From Rotaria sordida (taxonomy: Eukaryota > Rotifera > Eurotatoria > Philodinida > Philodinidae): 64,000 nucleotides of DNA. The translations under genes and the position numbers were made by a program. Each line of letters starts with the position of its first letter. Position 1 is the first letter of the stretch. Below are positions 59,401 to 64,000 of this stretch, in pieces. The notes under the pieces are model-generated. The model had not been told where the DNA came from. It ran no database searches and saw only the letters and a list, made by a program, of their open reading frames with translations. Location of the stretch: contig CAJNOL010000642.1 in assembly GCA_905250125.1 (NCBI GenBank), positions 12,008-76,007 of the forward strand, read 5' to 3'.

Positions 59401-62062
59401 TTTTTTTTACGATTTACAGCACAATCCTTATGTCCCTTCTGCTATCACAAATTTCATCAAAACATTTTAAACGTGATGCACATTGTACTTTTTAAAGTCA
59501 TGAAAGGCTAATTTATGATCCATGGTAAAAAATAAATGCTAACGTCAAATAACATATGAAATATTTAATAACTAAAATCGACACAAATTTTGACACTAAT
59601 AATAAAATAAATCTTCTCCAAAAAAGCGAATTTTGACTCTCAAATAACTGGGCGCTTTCCATATTATCTAAAAATAGAAAAAAACCAAATTCTTATAATT
59701 AAGTTTCATAGTTCATTAAACAAATAAACTTATTCAGAACAAATCCTAGGTAATCATTGAGTGCAAATTAAGCATTGTTGATTGAATCAACTGTCTTACA
59801 ATAACCTTAGATATTTGTAAATAGATTTGTTTAAAATTTTTCAGACATTGTTTTTATTAAATGTATCTTCAAATCTTAATATTTCATTTTATCAATACCA
59901 TAATATTCTTATATTATACAAAATACTCATATGTAATCTATCGGAAGACGTTAGTCTTTTTAAAGGTTGCTCAACTTAAGAATATTTTCAAATTTATCTT
60001 TCATCTAAAAGTATCGATGACTTTACGTATCATAATGTAAAGTTCTTTAGGAATTATTAAATCAACTATGAATTATCAGAAACGTAACGTCAGAGACTAT
60101 TTATAATAATTATTATTTGATTATAATTTTTTCGTATAAACATATAGAAAAACCTGGTTGTGTAGCTGAATCTTAACAAGAGAATCATTATTGACATCTA
60201 TTCGACATAAGAATTTTGATACAAAAAAGAAGCATTTCTACAAAGCCAAAGATTAAGTTCACTGCCAGAAAGCGAATTGATTGTTTAATATCAATTTCAC
60301 ATTACTCATTGTTTCGGATTGGCTTTAATGAGAAAGCAAACCTTTTGATATATAGCTCACTGTATTAAACTTCGATGCATAACTTATATCATATTCCTTT
60401 TTTGATCCTATAACATATAATTTTTAAATGTCGTATTTTTTTTTTGTAGACAAATCATTCAGGATTCAAGTTATGACTTGTTTTTAATACAAAAAAAACA
60501 AACATAGACTTGTTGCAATCACATTTATAACTCATAATAACTAACATGCTAAAGAAAAAAATCATAATCTATTTCTTTTAACATTATCTCATTAATTATG
60601 AAAACCTTGCATTGATAAGACTAAAGTCATTGCGAAAAAATTCCTATTTAATAACCACAATATGTCAAATCTAATGATTATATTAGAGATTAATGAGAAT
60701 ATCAAAAGGTATGCATTAGTATTCAATCGTTAACGAATAATATTGATAAGCTTTGTCTATAACTATTTCGAATAATTTATTATATATTCGAGTTTTTTTT
60801 TTCTTTTTTATATACAGTAGATAATGTCAATACACTTGTTCTATTAGGTAAAATCGAACATTTATTTATCGCTTTATATACATATCATGTACAAAGATTT
60901 ATTTTCAATGTCAAAAGAAAAAGAAAAGGTCATAAAATCAATTATATAAATATCAATAACTTAAAATTATTCAATTTCTTCTGTATATTTTTAATTATAG
61001 GAATAATTAAATTTTTTTTTTGGTAATAATAAATATTCGATGACATCTATATTTCTTTTTTTACAAATAAATATCAATGAAAATTTTGTATCATTTTTTC
61101 TTTTTATCTCTACAAAAAATTATTTTATTTTTTCGTTTTTGATTTGGCTTCATGTAAGAGAAAAAACAACACGAAATATGTTGTTTTTATCTGATCTAGG
61201 TAATATAATAGAGAAGTCTTTTTTTTTTCTTGAAATATAAGTATTTTTTCTCTGTTTGTCTGTCTGTGTATTTATGTATGCGTCTGTACAAGTTGCCGGG
61301 GAAGGCCGATTTACCTCCATCAACGCATTCGTTTCTTTCTCATTCTCTCCTTTATATTTTTCTGTTTTTTTTTTAATTTTCAATCAATACTAGACGACAT
61401 CATACGACTGTAAGGTAAGTATTTGAAGAGAAGCAAGGTCTGAATGTGAACGAAACAAAACAGAAGAAAGAAAACGTCCGATTTAATGCGGTTTGTGGCC
61501 GCTATTGAGAAAAGGTTAGCAAATTGTTGTACACAACATAAGAAAGGTCGGGAAGAGAATAGAAGTATTTGCCCGCCACCGTCCTTTCTCTCTCCTTCTT
61601 CATCCGAGAAAGAAAAAAGAGAGATTCTTTTTTTTCGTCTCTCGTCGTTGATGAAGGATTGTGGTTGGTGCACATCAAGACAAAGAGTCGACCGCACAAC
61701 AGCCATCCATCATTGTAGTAATGGTAGTAGTCGACGATAAAATATACCAAGCAGCTGATAGAGAGAAAAGAAAAACGAGTAAGCAAACATGTGGTTACTC
61801 GATTTTACCATTATTACCATCCAATAATGATGAGCAATATTATTAACAAGACACATCGTTAGATTTTTTTTCTTTTTTTTTTTTTTCAAGTACATTGCTA
61901 TGGATTCTTTACGTTCTTATTTAACATGTTACATTCGAGAGTTTTTTTGTTACTAAGAAATATTAATGTCCTTCATATGACCTTGTTGTCACAACAACAA
62001 TTCAATAAATAATATATATATCAATTTCTATTTGTAGATAAATTTTTTTTCTCTTAATTATC
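56421..62062. other. 5.6 kb region without a recognised gene
   Basis: Between HAAO and the ankyrin-SOCS gene. An AATAAA near 56489 can serve HAAO. The foldback at 58179-58498 is the main structure. A loose direct repeat, TGGATGRTTGAA-TTCAAATA, occurs near 57542 and 58134. Frames at 56778-57179, 61040-61383 and 61380-61895 overlap on both strands, are low complexity and are not called. Confidence 0.5.
58179..58498. repeat. Foldback (MITE-like) element with palindromic centre
   Basis: Ends GAAGTAATTC (58179-58188) and its reverse complement (58489-58498). The arms pair through ATAAGTAGG, AGAAAAAT-type and TTGACTGA-AGATA blocks to a central near-perfect palindrome at ~58319-58360 (CATTTTTCAGCAAAATACTG and its partner). 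320 bp, non-coding. A CACCTRCTTATG motif near the right end also occurs in the right arm of the MASK intron element at 18737-18988. Confidence 0.75.
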
Positions 62063-62095
62063 ATGATGGAATTACTTAATAATTTTGATTGTGGA

Positions 62096-62140
<45 letters not shown>

Positions 62141-63328
62141 GAATTATCATTATCATCAACATATGATAATGAACAAACTCTTTATCGTTCTTGTTTAATT
62201 GGTGATTTAGAACGTGTACAATATTTACTTCGAAATAATAGTTCATCATCAATAGATCTTAATCGACAAAATTCGGATGGTTTAACATTATTACATTTTG
62301 CTTGTTCAAATAATTTTTATGGACTTGTACAATTACTTTTACAATATAAAGCTAATTGTCATATTCGTGATCATCTTGGACGTACATGTTTACATTATGC
62401 ATCAATAAAAGGATATCGTGCTATTGTTAATTTATTATTACAATCAATTGAAAATATTAATAAACATGATTTTATTTATTTAAATGATCATCAAAATAAA
62501 CATTCACTTGATTATGCATGTGAAAATGATCATATTGATATAATTGAAATTTTTTTAAATTTTACAGATATTAATCATATGGATTTAACATCATCATTAT
62601 ATTATTCATCAATTGAAGGTCATTTAGATATATGTCATTTATTAATAAATAAACAACAGGAACGAAAAGATTTATTTCAATTACAACCAACATTTATTCA
62701 TACAATATGTCATCGTGGTCATATTGAAATTTTACGTTTATTAATTGGACATTTTTCTATATCAACACGACAACGTGATTGTGGTAATAGTGTATTATTT
62801 TATTGTATAACAACATTTGATATTGATTTAGTTAAAAAATTATTAGAACGACAAGCTTGTTTAACTGAAAAAGATATACATGATTTAATATCATTTTGTC
62901 CATTAAATGATCAAAATAATTTTTATGTTGATCATTATTTTGATTGTTTAGAATTACTTTTACGTTATCGATCAAATTTTGATGATCAAAAAATTTGTAA
63001 ATATTTTATAAGAGAATTATGTGAAAAATGTACAACACCAATAATAGGAAAAAAATTAAAATATTTATTTGCATTAGCTATATATAGTGGTTCAATACAA
63101 TTATATCGTCGTTCAACAATAAAATGGTGTGGAGAAATAAATATTTTAACTAAACGTTATGTTAATTTAATTGATGTTATTAAACAAACAACAAAAAAAT
63201 GGTCATTAAAACATATATTAAGATTAAAAATAAAACGTTCAATGAAAATATTTAATATAGAACAAATTAGAAAATTACCCGGATTACAAGAACCTCATAT
63301 TGATTTTCTTAGTTTTGAGTATTTGTAA
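62063..63328 (+). CDS. Ankyrin repeat and SOCS box protein (ASB-like)
   Basis: Intronless, 421 residues. An Asn run (residues 12-25) opens the protein. Ankyrin repeats fill about 38-300: DGLTLLHFACSNNFYGLVQL, LGRTCLHYASIKGYRAIVNL, LDYACENDHIDIIEIFLN and HTICHRGHIEILRLLIGH are clear. The last 42 residues fit a SOCS box: WSLKHILRLKIKRSM, then IRKLPGLQEPHIDFLSFEY, with the L-x3-R-x2-I/L Elongin-B/C-binding core and the Leu-Pro Cullin-5 part. Such proteins are substrate receptors of Cullin-5 ubiquitin ligases; the target is unknown. The region between (~300-380) has Cys/Tyr-rich helices typical of ASB proteins. Start chosen at the first of two Met codons after a T-rich leader. Confidence 0.85.
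62096..62137 (+). repeat. (AAT)14 coding microsatellite
   Basis: Fourteen AAT codons give the polyasparagine run near the N-terminus of the ASB-like protein; length is likely variable. Confidence 0.92.
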
Positions 63329-64000
63329 AATTATTTCTATACATATATATATATATGCGTGTGTGTGTGTGTAATAAATTTTTTTTCGTTTTTTAATTTA
63401 TATTAGGAAATATATGTCGAAGCCGAGATAAACAGTAAATAAAATACTATGTCTCACGAACAAAAAAAAAACAAATCAATTCAATTTGACATTGATTTTT
63501 TTGTATTATTGTCAATGCTGTTTAATATGGTTTTTATATTACCTTTCGGTGGTGTCTTGAGTGTCTTGTTTATAACACCTTGAGGTGCTATTGAATAATA
63601 TTGCATATAATTATTAAAAGCACAATATAAGTGTACCTGAATTCAAGGAAATAATTTATTCTTTTCTTTATATTTCGAATTTGCATAAAGATTAGTAATA
63701 TAATCATTTATACAAACGTTAGAATAGAAATTCACTTATTTTAATACCATTTGAAATGAATATAAATTTTTAGACAAATCTTATTCAATTACATGATTAT
63801 GTTTTTGTTAATTTTTCATAAAGAATATTCTTATAATAAGTTTTTTTGTATTTTTATACAATGAATTCTATATATGTTTGTTTTCATTTTATTAGTATAA
63901 AGTATAGACGTGCTCGAATATGATCATGAAAGAATATTTAAAAAAAATCTATTGTTACATTCTTAGAAGAATTTAGAAAGATTGTGATTATTTGTAATTG
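63329..64000. other. 3' flank of the ASB-like gene
   Basis: A TA/TG microsatellite at about 63340-63372 follows the stop, with AATAAA at about 63373. The rest to the window end is AT-rich with no gene seen. Confidence 0.5.

Noticed and set aside
61380-61895. Several overlapping open frames on both strands
   Set aside because: Mutually overlapping, low complexity, no shared splice structure; they lie just upstream of the ASB-like gene and are probably its promoter or leader region.
1-64000. tRNA, rRNA, CRISPR, spliced-leader gene, telomeric repeats
   Set aside because: No cloverleaf with conserved loops, rRNA core, regular spaced repeats or telomere-type repeats were recognised; a covariance-model search would be needed to exclude tRNAs fully.

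Overview
The window is nuclear DNA from a small AT-rich animal genome, most likely a bdelloid rotifer of the Rotaria type. That assignment is an inference. It rests on strong A/T codon preference, many GT-AG introns of 50-70 bp mixed with a few much longer ones, and the protein families present: an F-box/leucine-rich protein, a rotifer-style arginine ADP-ribosyltransferase beside MORN repeats, and a DraG-type ADP-ribosylglycohydrolase with no intron. Most genes could be rebuilt exon by exon with phases that close. No tRNA, rRNA, CRISPR array or bacterial operon was seen.

Layout. 40-256 (+): 3' end of an EGF-domain gene. 642-2561 (-): F-box protein, 2 exons. 3419-4036 (-): Cys-rich protein with a ubiquitin-like start. 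6966-8238 (-): frameshifted ADP-ribosyltransferase followed by decayed MORN repeats. 9886-23297 (-): a complete ANKHD1/MASK orthologue, 28 exons and 2,397 codons, with two ankyrin blocks, a KH domain and polyQ. 25955-27381 (+): unrecognised Cys/basic protein, 3 exons. 28082-29186 (-): two-Ig-domain surface protein, probably GPI-anchored. 32691-34157 (+): WD40-repeat pseudogene. 37067-38027 (+): multi-pass membrane protein of rolling-stone type. 40831-41699 (-): protein with three U1/matrin-type zinc fingers. 42872-43921 (-): ADP-ribosylglycohydrolase. 45965-47167 (+): unrecognised Asp-rich protein. 47414-47863 (-): small secreted protein. 49826-56420 (+): 3-hydroxyanthranilate 3,4-dioxygenase (HAAO); its last intron is 4.7 kb and holds a single-pass membrane protein gene on the other strand (52133-52675). 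62063-63328 (+): ankyrin-SOCS box protein.

The genes do not form a pathway. Recurring themes are ankyrin proteins (MASK, ASB-like), ADP-ribosylation (a broken writer and an intact eraser), and ubiquitin-ligase adaptors (F-box, SOCS box).

The main non-genic structure is a set of long imperfect inverted repeats (foldback or MITE-like). They lie in long MASK introns (18737-18988; 19098-19596; a weak one near 17.2-17.8 kb), upstream of MASK (24266-24923), and in intergenic DNA (39903-40101, 48456-48790, 58179-58498). A GC-rich inverted-repeat island lies in the long HAAO intron (53562-54314). They account for much of the extra length of some long introns. I found no clearly new gene system. The points most worth following are the foldback family, the nested-gene HAAO intron, and the decaying ADP-ribosyltransferase/MORN locus.
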